Shown here one piece after another: positions 31,576 through 40,053 of a stretch of DNA of 64,000 bases. Every line of letters begins with the position of its first letter. Position 1 is the first letter of the stretch. The stretch lies in NCBI GenBank assembly GCA_977017575.1, contig CDRNVI010000023.1, forward strand, positions 124,001 to 188,000. Direction: 5' to 3'. The DNA comes from Paramoeba atlantica. Its lineage: Eukaryota > Discosea. Under the pieces are notes generated by a model. The model ran no database searches. It saw only the letters and a list, made by a program, of their open reading frames with translations, and was not told the origin of the DNA. A program made the translations under genes and the position numbers.

Positions 31576-31757
31576 AGGAAGGGTGTAAGCGGGGTGAAAA
31601 AAATAGTAAACCCGAAGACTTAATGTAAGAATGATAAAAAATGATTCAGTATGAGTCACTAGAATAAATGGAAACAATATTTCAGGTAGCCATATTATTG
31701 TATTAACTTCCATTACTTTCTTAACTTTCCTTCTTAACTACTTTACAGTACTTTCTC

Positions 31758-32825
31758 CTACTTAACTTCTTCTAGTGTACCTTCTGCTTCTTTCTTTATA
31801 ACGTTTCTTGGTCCTTTCTTTGATCTCTTCGTTTTAAGAAAAGGGAACTCTGCCAGGGCTTCCATGTATTGCATTCGAATATTTTCACGATTTTCTTTGT
31901 CAGTTCGGGAAGGGACCTCAAAACGGCAATTACATGTGCGACCCATGGGCCGAACAAAGGCTCGATTTCTGTCATCGTTGGACCAGAATTGTACGGTCCC
32001 AGGGTCCACCAATATTTTTTCCTCAATGGCGAAGAGAAGACACTCAGCATTCCACATAAGTCTAAATAGTTTCGCGACTACGGCATGAGTTCGCGCACAA
32101 AAGTGCATAAACTGATACCTATCAATGTACGCGTTGAAGCGCTCCACAGTTCCGCGCAGGCATGCGAAATATTGATTTAACTTTGCTTCCTGGGTGGGGA
32201 GCGCTGGTTGTTTGTGCGCACGTTTGTACGGGAATATCGTGTGTGAATTAGCGATATACGCTAAATCTGCGGCAATCAAATCGTGATCGCTGTGTGGCAT
32301 TGGTTCTTTAGTGACCCACGCATGGCTTGGGAGTAATGATGGAACAAAACTCTTAGAATCATGCTGTGCGCCAATAGACGGACCTTGGTACCATATAGGT
32401 TGTCCTGCTACATTGAGATACAACTGCATTTGAAGGATTTTTGCATGATGTTTCCCACTGTAAGTGTCCTTATCTCCTCGTACATATATTGGCGTGCCGT
32501 CCACAATCGTAGTAACACGAGTAAACTGACGGTGCTGATACATGAGGCGACGTTCAGGCTGACTAAAATTTTCCTTGAAACACTGATCAAGGGCCTTATG
32601 CATGTGACGACGAGAAGAAGTGTCAGGTTGCACATTACCGAACCATAATCGCATTATATATCTTATCTGATCATCAGTGCAATTCATGTGCATTGCGATC
32701 AATGCTGCGATAACCCCGTATGTATCCACCAACCCAATCTTGTTCATGAGATAGATAATAAGGGTGGAGGTAAAGTCAGTGAATGCCAAGCATTTATCGT
32801 CAGTGCCAATTGGAAAAGTTTCCAT
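31758..32825 (-). CDS. Harbinger-type DDE_Tnp_4 transposase
   Basis: 355 residues with an uninterrupted frame. The nuclease core follows the DDE_4 (IS5/Harbinger) pattern: D109 in TIVDGTPIYVRG, D187 in HDLIAADLAYIANS, and E228 in CLRGTVERFNAYIDRY. PYKRAHKQPALPTQEAKLNQ between the last two is characteristic of the superfamily. An N-terminal helical region (DDQIRYIMRLWFGNVQPD) could bind DNA. The C-terminus is basic (KTKRSKKGPRN). It lies minus-strand between Tc1 debris and R1 copy E. I did not find inverted repeats or the usual MADF/Myb-type partner gene, so autonomy is doubtful. Confidence 0.8.
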   Translation of the reverse strand: METFPIGTDDKCLAFTDFTSTLIIYLMNKIGLVDTYGVIAALIAMHMNCTDDQIRYIMRLWFGNVQPDTSSRRHMHKALDQCFKENFSQPERRLMYQHRQFTRVTTIVDGTPIYVRGDKDTYSGKHHAKILQMQLYLNVAGQPIWYQGPSIGAQHDSKSFVPSLLPSHAWVTKEPMPHSDHDLIAADLAYIANSHTIFPYKRAHKQPALPTQEAKLNQYFACLRGTVERFNAYIDRYQFMHFCARTHAVVAKLFRLMWNAECLLFAIEEKILVDPGTVQFWSNDDRNRAFVRPMGRTCNCRFEVPSRTDKENRENIRMQYMEALAEFPFLKTKRSKKGPRNVIKKEAEGTLEEVK

Positions 32826-32853
32826 GATGTAATAAATAGTAACTTGATATTTT

Positions 32854-33806
32854 AGGCTCTTCGTTAAACGCGGTGGTTGTTTTCAACTTAGAAGTCACTC
32901 ATGCTGCGCGCTTCGCGTTGAAAACTACCGCCGCGTTTAACGAAGAGCCTAAAAAAGAAAATTTAGCCTGGAAAACGGAAAGATTATAGCCAAAAATAGC
33001 CGAATTTCGGGTAAAAATGGGGTGATTTTCGCGCATTTTTGCTCTCAGAGCACTAAATCCGACATTTGCGCGTGGGAAATCACTCGTAGGCATGAATGAA
33101 AGCCTACCGAACGTATTGGGTAGAGAATACGACTCCAACCATACCATTCTTTCAACACAAAAATGCCCCTTTAGGTCCGAAAAATACTTTTTCACCTTTT
33201 TTAGTCAAAATTGGTTCATTTTGAGGGGCGCACCACGGTTCGAAGAAGTGATACCTTGCGAAAACAACTGCGGAGAAAGCTAGTGTAGGTCCCAAACTAT
33301 CAAAATACAATAGGGGAAACGATTTTGGAAAAACATTTTTTTTCTTATTTTTTTCGCCAAGTTGAATTTTTTTTCAAAATGTTTTTTCCGAAAAAATCCG
33401 AACTTGGCGGACCCGTCCTGCGGATACGCGGGGGGGTCACCCCCGGTTAGGGGGGTGGAAAATGCGCGCCAAGACCCCGGCTACCCTTTCCGCGGTTTTT
33501 TTTCGAAATCTAATTTTTTCTAAAAAATTTGCTCGACCATGACCACCCCCCTGGACCCCCCCTGGACCCCCTCCCTGGACCCCCCCCTGGACCCCCCTCC
33601 TGGACCCCCCCCTGACCCCCCCCTGGAACCCCCCATGGACCCCCCATTTTTTTCAATTTTTTTTCAATTTTGGACCACCGGAGCCCCCTTTTATATTTTT
33701 TTCTTCTATTATATTACTGTGTTCCTCTTTATATTTTCACTGTTTTTGTTCACTTTGTTTTCAATAATCGAGGGTAGAGCGGTAGTTTTACAACCACCGC
33801 AATTAA
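32854..33806 (-). repeat. R1 dispersed repeat, copy E (near full length)
   Basis: Minus orientation with both termini: the quasi-palindrome at 32854-32952, the C-run tandem ctggaccccccc (33545-33640), and the short hairpin end (gcggtagttttacaaccaccgcaat) closing it. It is the same subfamily as copy A and very similar along its length. It ends 28 bp from the start codon of the Harbinger-like transposase. Confidence 0.8.
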
Positions 33807-34720
33807 GTACAAGCTAGCCTGCTATTACCTATTAAATATTACACGCTATACATCAAAAACGGGGGGACAGTATATCAAAATGTAGTATACATGTACATGT
33901 AAACACTTTATACACTTTATACATATGCATTCAAAACTAATAGTAGTCGCTATATACAGAGTAGCCGCTAGTAACCACTGCCATATAACCGCCAGAGGAA
34001 AGAAAGCTTCTGACCAAAAAAGACCCAGCGGCGCGGGGCCGGTTCCGAAAATAAAGTACGCCTCCAAAGGACGAAACCCCTGCGATCGGCAGAATATGGC
34101 AGAATAGTGCCGCTTTGGCGGTGCCCCCCCTCTTAGTTGACGCATTCATTTTACTTCACATAGAGGAGAAAAAAACATAGAAAAATTAAAACTTATGAAA
34201 AGGGTATACGAATTGTTTTCGCTTTTTTTTTGCAAAAATCTGGTTTTCACGAGACTGTATACAACCGGTATGGGCACTGCGATCTGATTCAAAATATTTT
34301 TCCGGGGTTCTCTTCGTCCTGAAGCGCACAAATCCACTTTTATTTTCCTTCCGCGACTACTTTTTACCTGCTAGACTTTTGTCCCAATATCGATAATATG
34401 GGTCCGTACTATTGAGTGGGGTAAGGGTTTATAGTGTGAAATTGGATCTGAGAACAGAATTTTCGTAATCTGATTCAGTATTGTTCAATTCTAATCTCTT
34501 GACTGAACCAACTCTCACTCTTTCTTCTAATAATTTTTCAAAAGTTAAGTACCTTTGAGATAATGTAAGGTTCTCAAGATCATTAACGTCAGAAATAACA
34601 TACTTATGTTTATTCCTTGAGATATGAAGAACAAGTTCATCCAAATTAGTGTTTTTGGAGCTATTGTTTTTGGAGCTATTGTATCCACCCCTTTATAACC
34701 TTTAGCTTGAAATAATCAAA
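33807..34720. other. Intergenic
   Basis: No gene is recognised. A lone MITE-like end (aaaacggggggacagta, 33854-33872) has no partner nearby. The 34429-34644 minus frame is AT-rich and resembles nothing known to me. Confidence 0.4.
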
Positions 34721-35216
34721 AAAATGGGCGGTTCATGAGGGGGGGGCGTACGTCGTTTTTTGAAATTTTCAAAATCGAGCGCAGGGAAGTGGTAGAGTAT
34801 GCCGCCGCGATAATTTTCCACCCCCCCCCACCTGGGGGTGACCCCCCCTGGTACGCGCAGGAGGGGTCCGACAAGGTCAAAATTCTCGAAATTTTTGGGA
34901 TGACCCAAAAGAATTTTTTGACCAATAGAAAAATTAAAAATATTATTTTTCCAAAATTGATTCCTAAGTCGTATTTTGAGAGTTTGGGACCTCATCTACC
35001 ATTCTGTGACGATTGTTTCATCAGATGCGCTTCCTAACCCTACTGGTAAAGGAAAATCTAGCTATTTCACCCAACGAAACTAATTCTTCGTGATCTTTTG
35101 GCAATTTTTCTTTTTTATGCTCTTCGTTAAACGCGGTGGTCGTTTTCAACGCGAAGCGCGCATCATGAGTGACTTCTAAATTGAAAACAACCACCGCGTT
35201 TAACGAAGAGCCTAAA
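34721..35216 (+). repeat. R1 dispersed repeat, copy F (5' truncated)
   Basis: Second subfamily, like copy C (gcgtacgtcg, then tttcaaaatcgagcgcaggg). It starts at the atgggcggttcatgaggggg region and ends in the quasi-palindrome (35118-35215). The end lies only 84 bp before the start codon of the Rpb4-like gene, so it forms part of that gene's 5' flank. Confidence 0.75.
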
Positions 35217-35300
35217 TGTGATGTCCAGCTTTACCTGTTTCACCATTCATCCGCAAGCAGCACAATCCTTTTGTATTTTACACATTTTACTCCCCACCCT

Positions 35301-36266
35301 ATGAACGAACACCCTCCCCTCCCCCCTGACCCTCCATTCGACACCGCCCCCGCCCTCACCTCCCGCGAAGCCCTCACCCTCCTCCACGCCAAAAAACGCA
35401 ACTACACCCGGCTGCTCTCCGACAAGGAGTACCGCTCCCACCCCGCCTACCGTGGTCTCGAGAACACCCTCTCCTACCTCGAGGCCATCCATCTCCAACG
35501 TCAACGATCCGACCCTCTCCCCGACTACGAAGCCGCCACCGCCCTCCTCTCCTCCGCACGGCTTCGACTTCTCCACCCCTCCCCCTCCCCTCCCTCTTCT
35601 TCTTTTCCCTCTCCCCCCTCCCCCCTTTCTTCTCCTTTTCCTAATGCATATGATCCATCGGATTCGAATCTTAATCCCAATCCCTCGGATCCCCTATCTA
35701 CTCATCTCTCCCCTGCCCCCCTCTCCGCGCTCCCCCCTTACGAGATCGCGTGTGTTCTCGAGCACAACCCCGGGGGCTATGCCTCGGCGGTTCGTCTCAT
35801 CCCCACCCTGCTGCGGTATCACCCCGGTGATGTCGTGTCGCTCCTGGTGGAGCTCGCAGCGGTGAGGGCAGGAGAGGCACGAAAGCGGGGAGAGCAGGGA
35901 GGGGAAGAGGGGGGGCGAGCACAAGGGGGTTCTTGGGCTTCTTCACGGGAGGAAGTAGAGAGTGTACACGCCCAAGGTGTCACGGCGGTGGAACAGGTGG
36001 TGAGTTACCACCCCCAGGACCCGATCTATTCGGGCTCGGGGGGTGGGGTTTCTGAGTTTGGAGAAACCAACCGATCGGGTGGGGGTACTCCAATGGGGTT
36101 GGAGAGTGCGGTTGAGGGGTTTCATCGACCGGATTTAGGGAGGCATTTGTTAGCGACCCACAGGGAGTGGGGAGCTTCTGGAATGTCCTCTGCTGGACAC
36201 CCGTTTTATGCCTCCTCGAATACAAATGTCTCGGAGGAGAGTATGGCGGAGAGGGAAGGCGAGTAG
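35301..36266 (+). CDS. Rpb4/RPC9-family RNA polymerase subunit candidate
   Basis: 321 residues from ATG 35301; the longer frame runs into repeat sequence. Two blocks match the Rpb4 fold. An N-terminal block (LTSREALTLLHAKKRNYTRL and LENTLSYLEAI, residues 19-62) parallels the tip-associated strand and first helix. A later block (LPPYEIACVLEHNPGGYASA, then LIPTLL, residues 144-171) parallels the HRDC-like KFELACLANL...AEEAKALIPSL. They are separated by a Pro/Ser-rich linker (92-143). A low-complexity Gly/Glu/Ser tail (about 190-321) is added, making it much longer than the usual 130-220. Rpb4 pairs with Rpb7 on the polymerase stalk; RPC9 is the Pol III counterpart, and I cannot decide between them. 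Its DNA switches from C-rich to G-rich near 35800. Confidence 0.6.
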   Translation: MNEHPPLPPDPPFDTAPALTSREALTLLHAKKRNYTRLLSDKEYRSHPAYRGLENTLSYLEAIHLQRQRSDPLPDYEAATALLSSARLRLLHPSPSPPSSSFPSPPSPLSSPFPNAYDPSDSNLNPNPSDPLSTHLSPAPLSALPPYEIACVLEHNPGGYASAVRLIPTLLRYHPGDVVSLLVELAAVRAGEARKRGEQGGEEGGRAQGGSWASSREEVESVHAQGVTAVEQVVSYHPQDPIYSGSGGGVSEFGETNRSGGGTPMGLESAVEGFHRPDLGRHLLATHREWGASGMSSAGHPFYASSNTNVSEESMAEREGE

Positions 36267-36747
36267 GGCGTGGTGTTGGGCGAAGAGGTTACAAAGATGT
36301 GTAGGGACCGGGAAAATGAAAAATGAGAAGTGAATACAACACGGAGAAAGTGTAGGGCTCAAAGGGTGGACGTCAGGACAGAAGGCATTCTGTACGAAAG
36401 GGGTAAGAAAGTCGGTGCCTGTTTCTTCCTTCGTGTCTGTCCAGCGCATCTATGCGCCAGCTACTCGCAACTAGTTTCCTCTCTATACGACGGACGTCAT
36501 GGCATTAAAAACTATGCAGTAAAGCCAAGAAAATACGACTGAAGAATATTTGTTCATATTGGCTTCTACGAAACGTCCATCGAATGTTTTCATAAGCCAT
36601 GTTTTCATATACTGCTCTAGCATGCGAGAATAATACTTTCCGGTTGCACATACGAAACTTTAGACTGTATGCACTAATGTAAAGTTTAGATTATAAAATT
36701 TGTATCGAACAATTGTGTATTGAAGTGTATTAATCTTGTTTTTTTCC
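36267..36747. other. Intergenic
   Basis: No gene or repeat recognised. A short T-run (36737-36745) immediately before ATG 36748 could serve as a trans-splice pyrimidine tract. Confidence 0.4.
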
Positions 36748-37575
36748 ATGGTAACACTATTTCAATACGTTCATAGTGAAGAGTGTCAACCGACGAACCC
36801 TTCCCGTGCAGCACGACCAGCCAAGATACGAGCCGTGTTGCTGCCACAGGAATACGAACTCGTACGCTTATTCGAAGAGGTGGAAAATCCACATCCTTCT
36901 TGGAACGTAGACACCCCCGCCAATGAGTGGGAAGCAATAAGAGGGTCTCCTTTGGGCACAGCCAGTATGTATTACCTGTACAATAGGGAAAAGTACGGAA
37001 ATGCGGTGCGAAAAATTTTTATTAACGGGCGCAAGCTCCGAGGTAAGCTGAATCTTCAGTACCTTCCATACTCTGTTGCTTGCTTTCACGCGGGAAATAA
37101 CTACTTCACAGGCGGAGCACAGCTAGACTCACTTCCCCCGTCCCTTGAATTCTTATACCTTTCTGCAAATCAGTTTGAAGGGTCGATTGATCTTTCTTCA
37201 CTACCGGAAAAGTTACAAATTTTGTCACTTGAACGGAACCATTTTTCTGGAAGTGTTTGTCTTAACCGTTTGCCAAACTCATTAAAACATCTCAATTTGA
37301 TGGAAAATGCTTTTGCAGGAACTCCTGATTTGCAGCAGTTGCCCTCCACGTTGATTTATCTCGATCTCTCAAAAAATAATTTCCACGGGTATGTGATACT
37401 AGATTCTCTTCCTGAAAGTATAAGTTTACACTTGAATAATAACAACGCGATCCACGGGGAAATCGAAGAGAAAATACTTCCTTGGGGTACACACGTCTCA
37501 ACAATGGGAACTAACGTTACTGTTCATAGACGCCCGAATCACGACAAGATCTCAAAACAGAAGGTACGGTTCTGA
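36748..37575 (+). CDS. LRR protein (family member 4, cap cysteines lost)
   Basis: 275 residues from ATG 36748; the longer frame begins at TTG. The family motif is RPAKIRAVLLPQEYELVRLF. The cap keeps SWNVDTPANEWEAI but both cysteines are replaced (PANEW and RGS), and it has an extra insert (SPLGTASMYYLYNREKYG). About seven LRR units follow (for example SLPEKLQILSLERNHFSGSV). The C-terminus LPWGTHVSTMGTNVTVHRR is shared with the 25789 gene. The sequence after its stop codon is duplicated at 30060-30240. No enzymatic domain or membrane segment. Closest to members 3 and 5. Confidence 0.85.
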   Translation: MVTLFQYVHSEECQPTNPSRAARPAKIRAVLLPQEYELVRLFEEVENPHPSWNVDTPANEWEAIRGSPLGTASMYYLYNREKYGNAVRKIFINGRKLRGKLNLQYLPYSVACFHAGNNYFTGGAQLDSLPPSLEFLYLSANQFEGSIDLSSLPEKLQILSLERNHFSGSVCLNRLPNSLKHLNLMENAFAGTPDLQQLPSTLIYLDLSKNNFHGYVILDSLPESISLHLNNNNAIHGEIEEKILPWGTHVSTMGTNVTVHRRPNHDKISKQKVRF

Positions 37576-38180
37576 ACGACACTGACCTACAGTCAGTAAA
37601 AAAACACTTTCCAAATGTTTCGAATTTTTTTCTTTTGTACAGCCATAGATTCAATACTAGTATCAGCGTTGCGCTGGTAATGTGTGCTAGTAGTGTAGGC
37701 ATGAGTGTTACTTAATAGTACTCATAGTTCATCTCAGTTCGCTCTACCAAAGGATTAAGAATGAATTAAACAAATAGTCGAAAAAAGCACTTTATCACAG
37801 TTGATCTTCTGAGAAATGTCAATTACAATGGTTTGGCCTGCTGATGATTCAACTCAATCACAGGTAAGTATTTCGAACCATGCGCGTCCTTCTAAAGTCA
37901 GGGGTGCTATGCTACCGCAAGAGTACGAGCTAGTCCGACTATTCGCAGATGTGAAGAAGCCACATTACTCCTGGAATGTCAATACCCCTGCGTGTGAGTG
38001 GTACGGAATTAAATGGGAGAATCGATACAGCACACAAGTCTACAAAATCAATTTGAAATGGTTCCGCGTTGGGGGTAAACTCCATTTGACGTATCTACCC
38101 TACACTGTCACATATTTCTAAAGATACAGTTTCTTACAATAAAGATACAGTTTATTACCAGATACAGTTTATTACAATAA

Positions 38181-38310
38181 AGATACAGTTTCTGTACCTT
38201 GTTGGTACATTTTCCCTTTAGTTCATCTTTTCTTTCCCCGGCAACGGGCATAATCTTACTGTTTTATATGCCCGTTGCCGGCCGGCACTAAGGCCGAAAC
38301 TGTCCCTCTT
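38181..38310 (+). ncRNA. Spliced-leader-RNA-like sequence, unit 1
   Basis: The phrase atacagtttctgtaccttg (ending TTG at 38204) matches the conserved 3' end of kinetoplastid and diplonemid spliced leaders (cagtttctgtactttattg) at all but two positions. It is followed at once by GT, as a donor site. The tgtac...gtaca pairing across the exon-intron junction agrees with stem I of SL RNA. A perfect stem follows (ggcaacgggcata with tatgcccgttgcc, 38237-38278). I see no promoter or complete 5' exon, so it is probably a relic or mobile derivative rather than a working SL gene. Confidence 0.55.
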
Positions 38311-38674
38311 TCTCGGAGAAGTAGGGGACGCGCTTCCACCCCATCACCCCTCCCCGGCTCACTCCTTGAGTGGGTTTTCTTCCCTCCCCGGCTTTCTTCC
38401 CTTCGCGCCCTTTTCTTCCCGGGGAGCCATGCGCCATGGTGGCCTCCCTTGAGGACCACTGGGCGTGGCTCTGCCTCGTCTTATCGCGAGGCAGCGGTCG
38501 GTTGCAGTGCGCCCCTCCGGCTGCGTAAAGAGAGGGCGAGTTGCCTGGACCCCCTCTACCGACAGTCCGAGCTAAACCCCCTTGGTGCGACATCCGTCAA
38601 TACGGAATGTGCCGATGATATCGGCTGTCGCATCAAGGGCTGTATCTCTGCGCCAACGAGCGCATGAACATCAA

Positions 38675-38805
38675 AAGATACAGTTTCTGTACCTTGTTGT
38701 ACTTTTTCCTTAGTTCATCCTTTCTTTCCCCGGCAACGGGCATACTCTTACTGTATTTTCATGCCCGTTGCCGGCCGGCACTAAGGTCGGAACTGTCCCT
38801 CTTGT
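38675..38805 (+). ncRNA. Spliced-leader-RNA-like sequence, unit 2
   Basis: The same 3'-exon phrase as unit 1 (agatacagtttctgtacctt) recurs here. The junction is one base shorter (ttgttgtac). The same ggcaacgggcat/atgcccgttgcc stem follows, with a different loop. Further downstream two stems differ from unit 1 by paired changes, indicating selection on RNA folding in the family. Confidence 0.55.
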
Positions 38806-39753
38806 CGCTGAAGCAGGGGACGCGCTTTCACCACTTCACCCCTCCCCGACTCACTCCCCTGGAGTGAGTGTGCTTCCCCCTCTCGGCTTTTTTTCGACTT
38901 GCCTTTTTCCTCTCCGAGAGGGCCATGCGTCACGGTGGCCTCCCTTGAGGACCACTAGACGTGTCCTCCGCCGACGAGACTCGGCTCTCTGCACCTGGCG
39001 GTCGCCCAGCTCTCCGCACCTCGGCTCTGTCGCAGCTCTCTGCACCCGGATTGCCCCCGAAACTGTAATATGGGGATTACGCATCCGGCTCTCTGCACCT
39101 GCACATGACAACCGAGCTCTCTGCACCTGGGACGTCAGCTCTCCGCACCCGCACACCTCCGGCGAGGACGAAACCTCACATGATCCACCCGTCGTATGCG
39201 GGATAAGGACATGGTGAGCAAATCTCTGCACTATAAGTGCATGATAAAACACGGGGCCACTAATGATTTTACTGGTACAGTATGTCTAGATTCACTCCCA
39301 TCTTCGCTTGAATACCTGAATCTTGCCACAAATCACTTCACAGGGCCAGTAAATTTGACATCCTTAACACAAAGTCTTCTTTATCTTTACCTTGAAGAGA
39401 ACAATTTTTCAGGGGATATTTGCCTTAGTCAATTGCCAAGGCGAATCAGTCACATCTGTCTCAACAATAATACTCTGACGGGCAAGCTGGAATTGCAGCA
39501 TTTACCACCTACGCTGCACTATCTTGGCCTTTCGGCGAATTTATTTCGCGGATATTTAAATTTCGACTCTCTTCATGGAATTCTGAGTCTCTATCTGGAC
39601 AACAACGAAGCACTTCACGGAGAACTACGCAAAGAAGACCTCCCGTGGGGTGCGTATCTTTCGGTGAGGGGTACTGGTATCACACTGCACCGGCGAAAAG
39701 AGCTTGCTTATCCATCGAAAAGAAAAGTACATTTTCCTTGCATGAAACTTTGA

Positions 39754-40053
39754 CTGATTTAAATGATTTCCTGAATTGAGTTACTCAGATTAAACGGGGA
39801 CCCGGGGTAACATACTTGTAGCACCATAACATACCAGGGCCTATGTTACCGGGTGGTATCGTGAGCAAGGGGTAGATAACATACCCACCTCTGAATTTCG
39901 GGATTTCGTATGAAAACGACTTCCGCATCGATTAGGTGGTTAAAGGGTTACTTCATAACATTTATGATACTGATTTGCATTTATGGTCACTATTATCCGA
40001 AACATCTATCATTTGCGTTAGTTGTACAGAATTGATATTCTCTTACGTATTCA
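39754..40053. other. Intergenic between LRR loci
   Basis: AT-rich, with a cluster of gttacc/ggtaac-like short repeats (39798-39890: ggggtaacatac, cataacatacc, gttaccgggtgg). No gene. Confidence 0.4.

Larger units (their letters stand above)
38121..39252 (+). mobile_element. Insertion with two spliced-leader-like units
   Basis: A 1.13-kb GC-rich block with no target duplication and a ~1-bp loss at its junction. It opens with four imperfect copies of agatacagttt(c/a)ttac, at 18-20-bp spacing (38122-38180). Two related units of roughly 280 conserved bases follow (38181-38460 and 38675-38955), each with a different 3' part. Unit 2 continues into six scattered copies of gctct(c/g)(t/c)gcacc (38990-39165). 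No open frame of known type occurs. It may be the 5' tandem region of a spliced-leader-targeting LINE, or an SL-RNA-derived SINE dimer. Confidence 0.65.
37816..39753 (+). pseudogene. LRR gene copy of the 25789 locus, split by an insertion
   Basis: The two halves, 37816-38120 and 39253-39753, are nearly identical to the intact gene at 25789-26595. Together they would cover it completely except for about one base at the junction. Between them lies 1.13 kb of GC-rich foreign sequence. The left half is terminated by a stop just inside the insert. The right half would start only at an ATG within the insert. Few other differences separate the copies, so both the duplication and the insertion are recent. 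Without removal of the insert no full LRR protein could be made. Confidence 0.88.
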
